A DNA stretch of 48,430 nt from Planctomycetota bacterium (GCA_030602705.1 JAUVZF010000024.1:1-48430), one strand, 5' to 3'; positions 27,537 to 36,687 are shown, numbered from the stretch's first letter. Notes: generated by a model from the sequence alone, not told the origin. A program made the numbers and translations.

Positions 27537-27653
27537 AACGCGCCTTGGCGCTCTCGCAACAGCGCGAAAGCATGGCGCCCGGCTTCTCAGACCCCGGCTC
27601 TTTCTTGGTCGCGGGTCCTGGCGACATCACATTGATCCCCCCGATGCAATACC

Positions 27654-28556
27654 CTAACGCTGAGCCAGATTGCCGTCGAGGGCGGCGAGGAGGTCGGCGG
27701 CGTTTTCGGCGTAGCCGATGATGCCGCCGAGGTGGCGGCTGCGATGAAAGACGGCAAGGGGGCCGAGGATGAACTTCTCGGCCACGAAGCCGCCGTCGCC
27801 GCAGGCCAGAGGCTTGGTCGGAGCCTTCTTTTCGAGTTGGGCCTTGAAGGCATCGAGGGCCTGGGCGGCCGCCTGGGGCGTGTCGTAGCGGCAGGCGAAG
27901 AGGGTGACCTCGGCGTCGCCGCACGTGTACCGTGCGGAGACGGTGCGTTTCAGACAAGCGTAGCCGAGGAAACTGCCCGGCAGGTACTTTTCGGACCGCG
28001 GCACGCGGTCGGCCTCCGGGAGAAGGCCGAGGTACGCGGGCCACGCCTGAGTTGCCGGGAGCGAGGCGGCCACGTCGCGCGCAAGCGCCAGGACGTGCTC
28101 GCTCTCCTCGGGCGACGGGTTGCTGACGACGACGTAGTACGGCCCCTGCCAGAACTCGATTCGCGCTTCGGCCCCCGCACCTTCGGTGCCGACCTCGACC
28201 GGCTCGGCCTCCAGGTTGGCCATGTTGCGGAAGAGGGCGAAGGCGTTGTCCGCCGAACCCATATCGTAAAGGTCCACGGTCGTCACGGCCTCCTCGCCCC
28301 GGCGGTAGTCGGCCGTCGCGAGAGACTGAAAGCCGAAGGAGATGACGAACGGCGCGGACCCGTCGATGTAGTCGTAGAGGTTCTCCGACGTGTACCGCGC
28401 GACCGCCTCCGTGCGCCGCCACTCGCCGCGCTCGGGCGGCAGAAGGTCGTCGTCCGAGGATGAGCCGCAGCCGGCGAGCGCCGGGGCAAGCAGAACGGCA
28501 ACGACCACCCGCCGAGCCGCGCTGACCCAAGTCGCGCGCGGCGGGTGCGCACTCAC
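27654..28556 (-). CDS. DUF6599-type lipoprotein
   Basis: About 300 aa from a GTG at 28556; no ATG lies close to the signal sequence, so this start is tentative (a GTG at 'RVVVAVLL' is another choice). The N-terminus has a hydrophobic run ending in a lipobox (LAPALAGC), so the protein is lipid-anchored. The body matches the DUF6599 style: WRRTEAVARYTSENLYDYID near the start, then VDLYDMGSADNAFALFRN, a pattern of proteins thought to sense or bind, with unknown role. GGGAAGG about ten bases before the GTG could serve as ribosome site but belongs to a hairpin repeat. The gene therefore probably lost or changed its original 5' end next to the repeat. Confidence 0.7.
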   Translation of the reverse strand: MSAHPPRATWVSAARRVVVAVLLAPALAGCGSSSDDDLLPPERGEWRRTEAVARYTSENLYDYIDGSAPFVISFGFQSLATADYRRGEEAVTTVDLYDMGSADNAFALFRNMANLEAEPVEVGTEGAGAEARIEFWQGPYYVVVSNPSPEESEHVLALARDVAASLPATQAWPAYLGLLPEADRVPRSEKYLPGSFLGYACLKRTVSARYTCGDAEVTLFACRYDTPQAAAQALDAFKAQLEKKAPTKPLACGDGGFVAEKFILGPLAVFHRSRHLGGIIGYAENAADLLAALDGNLAQR

Positions 28557-28559
28557 CGC

Positions 28560-28690
28560 GCGGCGGCCTTCCCAGGCCGCCGCGAAGATCTGCCGGAACA
28601 GCGTGCTGGTGGCCTGGGAAGGCCACCAGCCGGAGATCCTGCGCACGCGCGCACCTCTGCGCGGCCCGTACGGGCCGCGCTCGGGCGCAA
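28560..28690. repeat. Group of palindromes before the DUF6599 gene
   Basis: GCGGCCTTCCCAGGCCGC (28562-28579), GTGGCCTGGGAAGGCCAC (about 28612-28629) and GCGCGGCCCGTACGGGCCGC (about 28660-28680) are three perfect stems. The first two share the loop pattern and differ in the outer pair in a compensated way, again as in REP elements. Confidence 0.65.
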
Positions 28691-28728
28691 CGCCGCGCAT
28701 CTGCTCGACAGCACCGATGTCAAAAAAC

Positions 28729-29955
28729 TCAGGCCAGAACATGGTGGGCCTCGCGCAAGCGCAGGCGAATCGGGACGCCCATCGGGCAGGCGTCCTCGCA
28801 GGCGCCGCAGCCTCGACACGCCGTCGCCTTCTGGTGCGGCGGGAGCGCGGCGTACTGCGCCCGCGCTGCGCTGCGGTACCCGTTGCCCCAGTAGCAGTGG
28901 AAACGCAGGATGTCCTGAACGGCGATGCCGTTGGGGCAGGCATCGAGGCAGGTTCCGCAGAAGCCGCACGCGCGCGACGCCGCCGCAACGTCGCGGAAGC
29001 GTTCGACGTCTCCGGCGGCCAGGTCGATGGCCGGAACCTTCAGGTTCTCCTCAACGTGGGTCATGTTCGTCATGCCGCACACGACGGCGTGGACACCCGG
29101 CACGCCGAGAACGTACCGGTAGCACAGTTGATGGACCGAGAAACCTTTCTTTTTGAGTTTCGGGTCGGAGGTCGCGGCGAGGATCTCTTCAGCCCGGACG
29201 GCCGCTTTTATGGCGACGACGCCCATGTCGGCCTTCCTGGCGGCCGCCAGCGCCGGTTCCATCGACTTGATGTCGGTCCGTCCCATGCTGCCCCACTTGC
29301 TCTTGACCAGGGAGAAGGCGACCATGGCCATGTCGTACTTGCCGCAGGCGGCGGCGCGCGTGAGGACCTCGGCCGGCTTGGCGTGTTCGCTGAAGCCGAT
29401 GAACCGGGCCTTGCCCTGCTTCTTGAGGTCCTCGGCCGCGCGCAGCCACTCGGGGTTCTCGACAAGGTCGATGAGCGTGGTGCAGCCGTGGAGCATCATA
29501 ATATCGACATAGTCGGTCTTGAGGCGCCGCAGCGAAGACTCGGCATAGTCCATGGCCTTGGCGTAAACCCCCTCGCCGGCCTTCATCTGTGCGCGCAGGT
29601 CCATCTTGGTGCCGATGAAGACGTTCTTGCGGCGTCCGTCGCGTCCGAAGAACTCGCCGAGGGCGTCCTCGCTGCGGCCGCCGCCATAGATGTGGGACGT
29701 GTCGAAGAAATTGACGCCTCCCTCGCAAAGCCTGTCCAGCAGTGGAATCCGCTCCCTGTTGGTGTACAGGCTGCCGTGGCCGATTCGCGAGACCATCAGG
29801 TTCGTGCGTCCGAGCCTGGCATACGTCATGCCCGGGCGCTCGTTGCGCCGCTCGACCGCCTGCTGGCCGGCCGCAGCGCCCGACAGGCCGCCGCCGAAGG
29901 CGACGGCGCCCGCGCCGGCGACAGCGCGACGAAGAAACTCGCGTCTCTCCATCAT
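28729..29955 (-). CDS. Tat-exported aldo/keto reductase with a C-terminal ferredoxin domain
   Basis: The 408-aa protein starts at the first of two adjacent ATGs (29955), 7 bases after GGGAGG. The N-terminus MMERREFLRRAVAGAGAVAF is a twin-arginine signal, so the protein is folded in the cytoplasm and exported. The AKR barrel follows: VNFFDTSHIYGGGRSEDALG, VFIGTKMD and VDIMMLHGC hold the Asp/Tyr, Lys and His catalytic residues. Two iron-sulfur motifs end it: CGFCGTCLDACP and CRGCGACEDACP. It belongs to the same broad group as the cytoplasmic protein at 25150-26289. The iron-sulfur load explains the use of the Tat route. The substrate is unknown, perhaps a sugar or quinone-linked oxidation. Confidence 0.9.
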   Translation of the reverse strand: MMERREFLRRAVAGAGAVAFGGGLSGAAAGQQAVERRNERPGMTYARLGRTNLMVSRIGHGSLYTNRERIPLLDRLCEGGVNFFDTSHIYGGGRSEDALGEFFGRDGRRKNVFIGTKMDLRAQMKAGEGVYAKAMDYAESSLRRLKTDYVDIMMLHGCTTLIDLVENPEWLRAAEDLKKQGKARFIGFSEHAKPAEVLTRAAACGKYDMAMVAFSLVKSKWGSMGRTDIKSMEPALAAARKADMGVVAIKAAVRAEEILAATSDPKLKKKGFSVHQLCYRYVLGVPGVHAVVCGMTNMTHVEENLKVPAIDLAAGDVERFRDVAAASRACGFCGTCLDACPNGIAVQDILRFHCYWGNGYRSAARAQYAALPPHQKATACRGCGACEDACPMGVPIRLRLREAHHVLA

Positions 29956-30027
29956 CAGAGCACCTCCCGATTCGAGCCAAGTGGATTCTAAGGCCGGGGG
30001 CGCCGCCCCGTCAATCAAAACGAACCT

Positions 30028-30180
30028 GTTTGGCGTGCTCTCGAAGCGATGTCATTTCGACCGAGCCTTCGCCAAAGGCGAGGGCGAGCGGAGAAATCTC
30101 GTCGTCCGCACACGGATAACGGCGATCCCGGCGCGCCGGGACTCGACTTTTCTTCGCTCGCTCGGAATGACACGCTTAAC
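30028..30180. repeat. Family D repeat, copy 2
   Basis: GTTTGGCGTG at the left and CACGCTTAAC at the right end enclose nearly the same sequence as 13523-13663; an extra palindrome CCCGGCGCGCCGGG replaces part of the right arm. Copy 2 lies between the Tat-exported reductase and dciA. The rest of 30181-30320 shows nothing recognisable. Confidence 0.85.
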
Positions 30181-30320
30181 ACGTACACCAAAACGATTGA
30201 CGGGCCGGTGGCGAGAGGGCACGGTCGGGGCAACGCCAAATCACACGGCCAGACCCTGGAGGAAGTAAGGCCCCGATGAACAGCCTTTGCGCGAACCGCC
30301 ACGACGCAGGAGCGCCGGCC

Positions 30321-30743
30321 TCAGCGCGGCGGTGGGCCGGAAGCCGGCGGCCGCTTCTCGAGCCGAAACCGGATGTCGCGAACGAAGTACGTCCGGACCT
30401 CGCGGTGCAGCGATTCGAGAAGTTCCACCTTCCGGAAATTGTTGAGTTCCGAAAGCAGGGCGCTCGAATCGACGGAGAAAGTGGCTACGTTTCCCCTCAA
30501 CGACACCAGGCAGGTATGGACCGCATCCGAACCGAGTTGGCGCTGCCAGACCTCCCAAACCCGATCCCGGTCCGACACCCTGAGCAACCCGCTGCGGGCA
30601 AGCCATCGCTGAAGGACGTCGCCCACAGGCTCCGCCCGCACTTTGCCGAAGTCCGACGCCTCGCGGTGTCCGCCGAGCACGATTCTTTCCTCATCAGCCC
30701 CGCCAACCGTCGCCGCCCGAGAGGCCAAGCGCGGCAAAATCAT
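30321..30743 (-). CDS. dciA: DciA-type DUF721 protein (replicative helicase loading)
   Basis: DciA proteins help load the DnaB helicase at the origin in bacteria that lack DnaC or DnaI. The 140-aa sequence shows the DUF721 pattern: DVLQRWLARSGLL, a VWEVWQRQLGSD.. HT segment, VATFSVDSSALLSELNNFRK and then KVELLESLHREVRTYFVRDIRFRLE. I chose ATG 30743; a TTG at 30770 that overlaps the dnaN stop is an alternative and would couple translation to dnaN. No good ribosome site precedes either. Its place right after dnaN, where recF often stands, fits its role; recF itself is not here. The assignment is by pattern and position. Confidence 0.8.
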   Translation of the reverse strand: MILPRLASRAATVGGADEERIVLGGHREASDFGKVRAEPVGDVLQRWLARSGLLRVSDRDRVWEVWQRQLGSDAVHTCLVSLRGNVATFSVDSSALLSELNNFRKVELLESLHREVRTYFVRDIRFRLEKRPPASGPPPR

Positions 30744-30762
30744 ACAATAGACGCCGGACCGC

Positions 30763-31884
30763 CTAGACAACGCTTACCGGCATCACCACGTGGGTGAAGG
30801 TCTTTCCTTCCAGAATGACGCCGGGTTTGCTCGGCCCCTTGAACATGAATGCCAATTCCTCCGCGTCAATCACCTTGGCCGCATCCATGAGATACTGCGG
30901 GTTGAAACCGATCTCGAGGTCCTCCCCGTCGTAGGCAATGGGCATGCGGATTTCAGCCTCACCCATTTCCGGCGTGCGGCTGGTAATCACAAGTTCTCCG
31001 CCGCTGAACTTCAGCATCACCCCGCGCGATTCCTCGTTTGTCAACAGGGCCGCCTTGCGCACCGCAGCCAGCAGCGCGCTCGTGCCCATGGTAGCCTTCT
31101 TATCGAGATCCTTTGGGATCACATCCTCGTACTTCGGGAAGTGGCCATCCACGAGGCGCGAGTAAACAACCCTCCTGCCGCCGTCCGCGGGCGGCACCTC
31201 CACCAGGATGTCCTTTTCGCTGATCACAACACGCGCCGTGCTCTTGGCCTCAGCCGTATCCGTCAGACACCGCACGATAAGTTGCATTGCCTTGCTCGGC
31301 ACAATTGCCGTTACCTTCTCTTGGGGTCCGTCTTTGCACTTTCCCTTCGCAAGGCTCAGGCGGCGGCCATCGGTAGCCACGAGCGTCACATCTTTCCCTT
31401 CAACCTCCCAGAGAACACCGTTGAGCGCATAGCGAGTGTTTTCCTTCGCCGTAGCGAACAGCGTCCGTTCGGCGAGTGCCAGAAGATCGTCGGCCGCAAC
31501 AGAAAACGCGCCTGTCTCCGGAAAGTCCGGAACCGGTGGAAAGTCCTCCGGGTTGTCGCCCAGGATCGTAAAGTGCGAGCCCGGGGCCTCGATGGTGGTC
31601 TCCTGTTCCGTCGAGGAGAGTTCAATCGTGTCTTCATCCAGTTCGCGCAAAATCGCGTGAAACCGGTCGGCGGGCACCAGCCCCAAGCCCGGTTCCTGAA
31701 CCTCCATTTTGTCCAACTCAATACGGATACCGACCTCCAGGTCGGTTGCCAGCAGCGTTATGAAATCTTTTTCGGCTACCATTTTAATGCAACCAAGAGC
31801 CGGTTTAGGGCTTCTCGGAGCAACAACTGCAGAGGCAACCTGCACACCACTGGTTAACGTTGCACGATCGCAAACCGCTTTCAT
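30763..31884 (-). CDS. dnaN: DNA polymerase III beta sliding clamp
   Basis: The clamp encircles DNA and tethers polymerase III. The 373-aa product has the normal family length and three-domain pattern: MKAVCDRATLTSGVQ at the start, LLATDLEVGIRIEL, NTRYALNGVLWEVEG, LVATDGRRLSL, and the C-terminal HVVMPVSVV. ATG 31884 has a very strong AAAGGAGGT site 7-8 bases upstream. Base use is less GC-rich than in the neighbours, as often seen near replication origins. It is on the same strand as dnaA (upstream) and dciA (downstream, close or overlapping). The dnaA-dnaN gap of 278 bases carries DnaA-box-like sites. Confidence 0.97.
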   Translation of the reverse strand: MKAVCDRATLTSGVQVASAVVAPRSPKPALGCIKMVAEKDFITLLATDLEVGIRIELDKMEVQEPGLGLVPADRFHAILRELDEDTIELSSTEQETTIEAPGSHFTILGDNPEDFPPVPDFPETGAFSVAADDLLALAERTLFATAKENTRYALNGVLWEVEGKDVTLVATDGRRLSLAKGKCKDGPQEKVTAIVPSKAMQLIVRCLTDTAEAKSTARVVISEKDILVEVPPADGGRRVVYSRLVDGHFPKYEDVIPKDLDKKATMGTSALLAAVRKAALLTNEESRGVMLKFSGGELVITSRTPEMGEAEIRMPIAYDGEDLEIGFNPQYLMDAAKVIDAEELAFMFKGPSKPGVILEGKTFTHVVMPVSVV

Positions 31885-32162
31885 TCTGAGACCTCCTTTA
31901 GTCCGAAGGAAGTAGTTTTAGTATTTGTTAAGTACAACAAAATACTAACAGTCATAAGCCCTGTGGAAAACGTGGCGCCTCTCAATCATGGCTCGCAAGT
32001 TCTTTCCAGTCAAAGACTTACGTTGTGCGTTCTCGGACAAGCGTTGTGGACAATCGGTGAAATACTTCGTGGCGCCTCACCGGCCGCCCTGTGGCGCTCT
32101 GTGCCGGTACGGAAGACCCGTTCAACAGTCCATCGCGGCGCCACGGCTGCGGCACCGTCTTT
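31885..32162. promoter_or_regulatory. dnaA-dnaN spacer with DnaA-box-like sites and an AT-rich inverted repeat
   Basis: TGTGGAAAA (31962-31970) and TGTGGACAA (32045-32053) each match the DnaA box TGTGGATAA at 8 of 9 positions. An inverted repeat TAGTATTTGT...ACAAAATACTA (31919-31947, one bulge) lies in the most AT-rich stretch of the area and could be an unwinding element or an operator for dnaN. Confidence 0.5.
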
Positions 32163-33506
32163 TCACACCTTTTCTTGCCTGAGAATCTGGGCCTCTATGG
32201 CCTCGATCAGTCCACGGAAGGCCGGGTCGTGGCCCACCATCCGCCGGATCTTGCGATCGGCGTGCAGGACGGTCGTGTGGTCGCGACCACCGAAGAACGC
32301 GCCGACCTCTTCGAGGCTCCGGTTCGTCAGCCGGCGGGCAAGATACATGCATATCTGGCGTGGCAGGGTCACGGACTGCGCCCGGCGCCTGCTCTGCAAA
32401 TCCGACAGGCGCACGTTGAACCGCAGAAGAACGGCGTCGGCGATCTCCTGAATCGTGATGGCGCGGCTGGGTGCGGCCACCAGGTCGCGCAGCGCCTCCT
32501 TCGCCAGGTCCATGTCGATCTGGCGCTCGCGCAGGGCGGCGTGGCCGAACACGCGCACGACGGCGCCCTCGAGTTCGCGGGTATTCGTGTCCACGACGGT
32601 CGCGATGTGCCGCACCACGTCTTCCGGCAGTTCTTTTCCGCGAAGGCGCGCCTTCTTCTGTACGATGGCAACCCGGGTTTCGTAACTCGGCCGGTCGATG
32701 CGCACAACCAAACCCCACTTGAATCGGCTGACCAGCCGCTCTTCGATCCGCGGAATCTCGTGCGGCGGCGAGTCGCTCGACAGGACAACCTGTTTCTGGG
32801 CCTGGTACAGAGCGTTGAAGGTGTGGAAGAACTCTTCCTGCGTCCGGTCCTTGTTCGTCAGGAAGTGGACGTCGTCGATGACAAGCACGTCCAGGTAACG
32901 GAACTTGTAGCGGAAATCTTCGATCTGGCCCCGTTCGATGGCGGCGATGAACTGGTTCACAAAATCCTCGCACGACAGGTACATCATGGCCACATCCGGG
33001 CGCGTCTGGAGCAACTGGTGACAGATCGCCTGCAGCAGATGGCTCTTGCCGAGGCCGACGCTGGCGTGAATGAAGAGCGGGTTGTAAGCACGGCCCGGCA
33101 GATCGCTCACCGCCAGGGCCGACGCGTGAGCCATGCGGTTGCACGGGCCGGTGACGAAGTTCTCGAAGGTGTACAGGGGATTGAGTGGCGGGCGATCGTC
33201 GCGCAGCCGGCCGTCGCGCGGTGAGGCGAGGCGCGGTTGCCGGACCGCCGCCAGGCCGGCCCCTGAACGGAACTCGACCTCAATCTGTTTTCCAACGGCC
33301 TTCTCAAGCGCCCTGTGGAGGGCCGACCGGAGCGCATCGCTCAGGCCCGTTTCGCTTGCCGCCACGGGGAGCGTCACCGCCAAATGCGACGCGTCCAACT
33401 CATCGAGATGCGCGCGGGCCAGCCACGGCGGGATGGGCGCATCCGAGAACTGCCCGCTGAGGTGTTCGAGCGCTTGTTGCCAGAGGTTCGGCTCGGCCGG
33501 CGCCAT
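32163..33506 (-). CDS. dnaA: Chromosomal replication initiator protein DnaA
   Basis: DnaA binds DnaA boxes and opens the origin. The 447-aa product carries domain I (LWQQALEHLSGQ), the AAA+ core and the DNA-binding domain IV. Walker A reads HASVGLGKSHLL (about 147), where most relatives have GGVGLGKTHLL, so the first glycines are changed and Thr is Ser; Walker B is LDVLVIDDVHFL (about 203). Domain IV ends with RRLTNRSLEEVGAFFGGRDH and TTVLHADRKI, the family signature. ATG 33506 has AAGGAAG about 9 bases upstream. It lies between two spacers with DnaA-box-like sites, upstream of dnaN and dciA on the same strand. Overall identity is certain. Confidence 0.97.
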   Translation of the reverse strand: MAPAEPNLWQQALEHLSGQFSDAPIPPWLARAHLDELDASHLAVTLPVAASETGLSDALRSALHRALEKAVGKQIEVEFRSGAGLAAVRQPRLASPRDGRLRDDRPPLNPLYTFENFVTGPCNRMAHASALAVSDLPGRAYNPLFIHASVGLGKSHLLQAICHQLLQTRPDVAMMYLSCEDFVNQFIAAIERGQIEDFRYKFRYLDVLVIDDVHFLTNKDRTQEEFFHTFNALYQAQKQVVLSSDSPPHEIPRIEERLVSRFKWGLVVRIDRPSYETRVAIVQKKARLRGKELPEDVVRHIATVVDTNTRELEGAVVRVFGHAALRERQIDMDLAKEALRDLVAAPSRAITIQEIADAVLLRFNVRLSDLQSRRRAQSVTLPRQICMYLARRLTNRSLEEVGAFFGGRDHTTVLHADRKIRRMVGHDPAFRGLIEAIEAQILRQEKV

Positions 33507-34109
33507 GAAAGCCGTCTTCCTTATAAATGCATGTCATATGATAAAACAGCGCCACCGGGTCAGGCGCCGCAACCGCGTTACCCCTCCGCCGGGCCCGTCC
33601 GCATGAAGCGCTTAAGAAACGCCACGGCGGAAACCGGCACACCCTACCACATGCCCACGGTTCCGTCAACGCAAAGATAGCGTCTCTCGGACCGGGAGGA
33701 AAGGATTCTTTTCGCTTCGCAGGAGGTCCGGCGATGGTCCCGGTCACCGGAGAGCGAGCGCAAAAGAGTCGAGGGGTCTCGCCGCTGGCTGTTTCGGACG
33801 GCGAGATCTCTCCGCTCGGCCGTACGGCCTCGGTCGAAATGACAGGCCCGCCCAGCCCTGGGCGCAAGCGCCCCTGTCCATACGGACCCGTACTGGGCCG
33901 GAAATCGTTGCCACACCCGGTGGGTGCCCCCCGCCTGCTTTCTGCGGAAGCCGATGGGCCCAGGCGACTGCTAACAGTGCCCCAAACGTACGGCGCGTCA
34001 TAACTTGTTTCACAAAACGCACTTACGGCGGGGCACCAAAACTGTCCACAAGGTATCCACAGGCGGCCGAAACACCTAAGTGCCGCTGGAGAAAGTGCTT
34101 GCGCGCCGG
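33507..34109. promoter_or_regulatory. dnaA upstream region, possible origin, with DnaA-box-like sites and a repeat
   Basis: About 600 bases without a gene. GTATCCACA (34053-34061) matches TTATCCACA at 8 of 9 positions and CTGTCCACA (34042-34050) at 7 of 9; they are two bases apart. A family D relative occupies 33754-33847. The remaining part shows no clear AT-rich unwinding element. Confidence 0.45.
33754..33847. repeat. Family D repeat, diverged and inverted
   Basis: Read as its reverse complement, this stretch follows the order of copies 1 and 2: TGTCATTTCGACCGAG, then GAGATCTC.. and GCGCTCGC. It lacks the terminal GTTTAGCGTG sequence. It lies within the dnaA upstream region. Confidence 0.7.
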
Positions 34110-36137
34110 TCACCGGTCGTCGAGGCCGACATCCCGCAGACGCCGATAAAGCGTGCATCTTTCGAGAAGTTCTTCGTGCGTCCCGGCGTCTATAATCCGG
34201 CCGGCGTCCATCACGACGATGCGGTTGCAGATCGAGAGCGTTGAGAGGCGGTGGGCGATCAGCAGGGTCGTCCTGCCCTTGACGAACTGGCGGAGCGTGT
34301 CCTGGACAAGGGCCTGGGTCTCCTCGTCCAGGGCGCTGGTGGCCTCATCGAGGACCAGAATGGCGGGCTCGCGCAGGATCGCCCGCGCGAGTGCCACCCG
34401 CTGCCGCTCGCCGCCCGACAGCGTCGTCCCGTGTTCGCCGACGAGCGTGTCGTATCCTTTGGGCATCTCGCGGATGAAGGTGTCGGCGTGTGCCGCGCGT
34501 GCGGCCTGCTCGACGGACTCGCGCGAGGGGTGGCGGCGGTCGGCCCGGGGCGCCCCGATGGCGATGTTCGCGGCCACCGTGTCGGCGAAAAGGATGGTCT
34601 CCTGCGGGACGTAAGCGATCTGTTCCCGAAGGCTCCGGAGGGTGACGTCGCGGATGTCGGTTCCGTCGATGCGGATGGTGCCGGCGGTCGGGTCGAAGAA
34701 GCGCGGCACCAGACTCACGAGGGTCGTTTTGCCGCACCCCGTCCGGCCGATAATGGCCACGATTTCCCCGCGTCGGACGGTCAGATTGATGTCCCGGAGG
34801 ACCGGTTTGCCGGCGATGTACTCGAAGGACACGTTGCGGAACTCGATGCCGTGGGCCAGGCGCGGCAGCGGGTTGCCGCGGGCCCCGTAACGGGGTTCGA
34901 GTTCGGCATCGAGCAGGGCGAAGACGCGCTCGGCGCCGGCCGCCGCCTTCTGCACGCGGTTCGAGACGTTCGAGAGTTTCCTGACCGGGTCCAGGGCGCC
35001 GACGAGCAGGGCGAAGAAGCCCGTCAGTTTCCCAAGTTCCACCGCGTCGAATCCGTGGGCGATGATAATCTTGCCGCCCACGAGGAGGGCCACTGCCGCC
35101 GCCACCGTGAAGATCGTCTCCACGGCGGGGCCGGTAATGGCCTGGATTCGGATGTTTCTCAGCCAGTTCTTGAACAGGCGGCGGCTGGCGTGGAAGAATC
35201 GCCGCCGCTGCCGGCCCTCCAGGCCGTAGCCCTTGACGACCCGGATGCCGAAGAGGCTCTCTTCGAGGTTTCCCATCAGCGCGGCGCGGCTTTCGAGTGC
35301 CTTTCGGCTGGCTCGCCGCATCAGGCGGGCGAATTGCCGCACCAGAATCACCACCAGCGGAACGGCCACCAAGATCGTCAGAGGCAGCCACGGGTCGATG
35401 GTCGCACCCAGGTAGATGGCAGGGATCAGGCAGATGACCGCCCGGGGCGGCATGACCACCGTCTTTCCCAGGAGCGTCTTCGTCCCTTCAACCAGAAAGA
35501 AGCAGTCCTGCTGAAAGCGGCTCATGATCTCGCTCGGCCCCACCGCCGTGAACTGCGACAGCCGCGAGCGCAGCACGTGGTCGTACACCTTGAGGCGAAT
35601 CGCCAGGATCGCCCGCGCCGTCGCGTGGCCTACCAGGTACTCGTACGCATAGTCCAGCCCGCCGCGCGCGATCATCATCACGACGATGACGGCTATGATC
35701 CAGACGAGGCACTCGTAACGGTCGGTCGGCAGGTGGCCGGCGAGCCACGAGAGTACGGGCGCGTAGGCCTCGCCGTCGCGCTCGGCCTGCCGGGCAAGCG
35801 CCCCGAGCCCGCCCTGGGGACGGATCACCTTGACGTCCGGCGCAACGCGGACGGTCTTGCCCTGGACCTCGAATTGCGCGACCGACGCATCCGTGTGGAC
35901 CTGCCACGAGGCGTCGGCCTCCAGGATGCGTTCGCGTTGCCGGTCATCGCCGCGGACGGGACGCGTGTAGAAGCGGACTCCCTCCGGCTCGGGCGCAAAC
36001 AGGATGGTGAAGGTCGGCAGAATGGTGGAGATCGAGCCCGCCCACATCACCGACGCCGCCAGGCCGCACACCCACGCAAGGACGATCCGGCCGCGGTACG
36101 GCCAGCAGTAACGCAGGGCTTTCAGAAGCGCCTTCAT
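34110..36137 (-). CDS. MsbA-like ABC exporter (membrane and ATPase in one chain)
   Basis: Half-transporters of this type pair up and export lipids or other substrates across the inner membrane. The 675-aa protein has a six-helix membrane domain (to about residue 400) and an ATPase domain: Walker A IIGRTGCGKTTLVSL (about 459), signature LSGGERQRVALARAI (about 572), Walker B ILVLDEATSALDEE (about 592) and H-loop LIAHRLSTL (about 624). Between the first and second membrane helices lies a hydrophilic loop of ~90 residues (about 50-145), much longer than the short loop of MsbA. ATG 36137 is chosen; an ATG at 36158 is possible. The substrate cannot be deduced. It stands alone between dnaA and the rplS group. 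Confidence 0.9.
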   Translation of the reverse strand: MKALLKALRYCWPYRGRIVLAWVCGLAASVMWAGSISTILPTFTILFAPEPEGVRFYTRPVRGDDRQRERILEADASWQVHTDASVAQFEVQGKTVRVAPDVKVIRPQGGLGALARQAERDGEAYAPVLSWLAGHLPTDRYECLVWIIAVIVVMMIARGGLDYAYEYLVGHATARAILAIRLKVYDHVLRSRLSQFTAVGPSEIMSRFQQDCFFLVEGTKTLLGKTVVMPPRAVICLIPAIYLGATIDPWLPLTILVAVPLVVILVRQFARLMRRASRKALESRAALMGNLEESLFGIRVVKGYGLEGRQRRRFFHASRRLFKNWLRNIRIQAITGPAVETIFTVAAAVALLVGGKIIIAHGFDAVELGKLTGFFALLVGALDPVRKLSNVSNRVQKAAAGAERVFALLDAELEPRYGARGNPLPRLAHGIEFRNVSFEYIAGKPVLRDINLTVRRGEIVAIIGRTGCGKTTLVSLVPRFFDPTAGTIRIDGTDIRDVTLRSLREQIAYVPQETILFADTVAANIAIGAPRADRRHPSRESVEQAARAAHADTFIREMPKGYDTLVGEHGTTLSGGERQRVALARAILREPAILVLDEATSALDEETQALVQDTLRQFVKGRTTLLIAHRLSTLSICNRIVVMDAGRIIDAGTHEELLERCTLYRRLRDVGLDDR

Positions 36138-36218
36138 GCCGTGCCCCGATGCTGCCATACGGCGGTGCCCGCCGCAAGCGGCGGGCATCGGAAACGGCAG
36201 CCAGAACGCTGGGGTGCG

Positions 36219-36671
36219 TTACTCGTCTTTCTGTGCGGCGTTGTCGGATTCATCGGCGCCCTCGGCCGTGCCGGCAGGGGCGCTATCATCCGCAGCCTTG
36301 GCCCGGCGCGCGGCACCGACATTGCGGCGGACCTCCGCGAGGCGGGTGGCCTTGCCGACCCGATCCCGGAGGTAATGGAGCTTCGCCCGTCGGACCTTCC
36401 CGGAGCGAATGGTACGGATGAACGCCACCGACGGTGAATGCAGCGGGAATGTCCGTTCGACACCCTCGCCGGCGATGATGCGGCGGATCGTGAACGTCTC
36501 GGCGGCCCCGACGCCCCGCCGCGCGATCACCACACCCGTGAACACCTGGGTCCGCTCCTTCTCCCCTTCGCGGATGCGGACCCCTATATCGACCGTGTCG
36601 CCGATATAGAAGACGGGCCGATCCTGGATCAGGTGCTCGGCCTCAACACGCTCAATGGCTGCCTTCCTCAT
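36219..36671 (-). CDS. rplS: 50S ribosomal protein L19 with a C-terminal extension
   Basis: bL19 sits at the interface of the 30S and 50S subunits. The first ~115 of 150 residues are the normal protein: VFYIGDTVDIGVRIREGEKE, RTQVFTGVVIARRG, TFTIRRI and SGKVRRAKLHYLRDRVGKAT. The last ~35 residues are an added acidic Ala/Glu/Asp tail. ATG 36671 has AGGCAGG upstream. It follows trmD at 54 bases, with a family A hairpin in the gap, in the order rpsP-trmD-rplS typical of this operon. Confidence 0.96.
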   Translation of the reverse strand: MRKAAIERVEAEHLIQDRPVFYIGDTVDIGVRIREGEKERTQVFTGVVIARRGVGAAETFTIRRIIAGEGVERTFPLHSPSVAFIRTIRSGKVRRAKLHYLRDRVGKATRLAEVRRNVGAARRAKAADDSAPAGTAEGADESDNAAQKDE

Positions 36672-36687
36672 GGTCCTGCCTTTCGTG

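Noticed and set aside
27541-27653. A 37-codon gene on the minus strand after the DUF6599 gene
   Set aside because: It overlaps hairpin sequence shared with 14471-14488 and shows no similarity; support is too weak.
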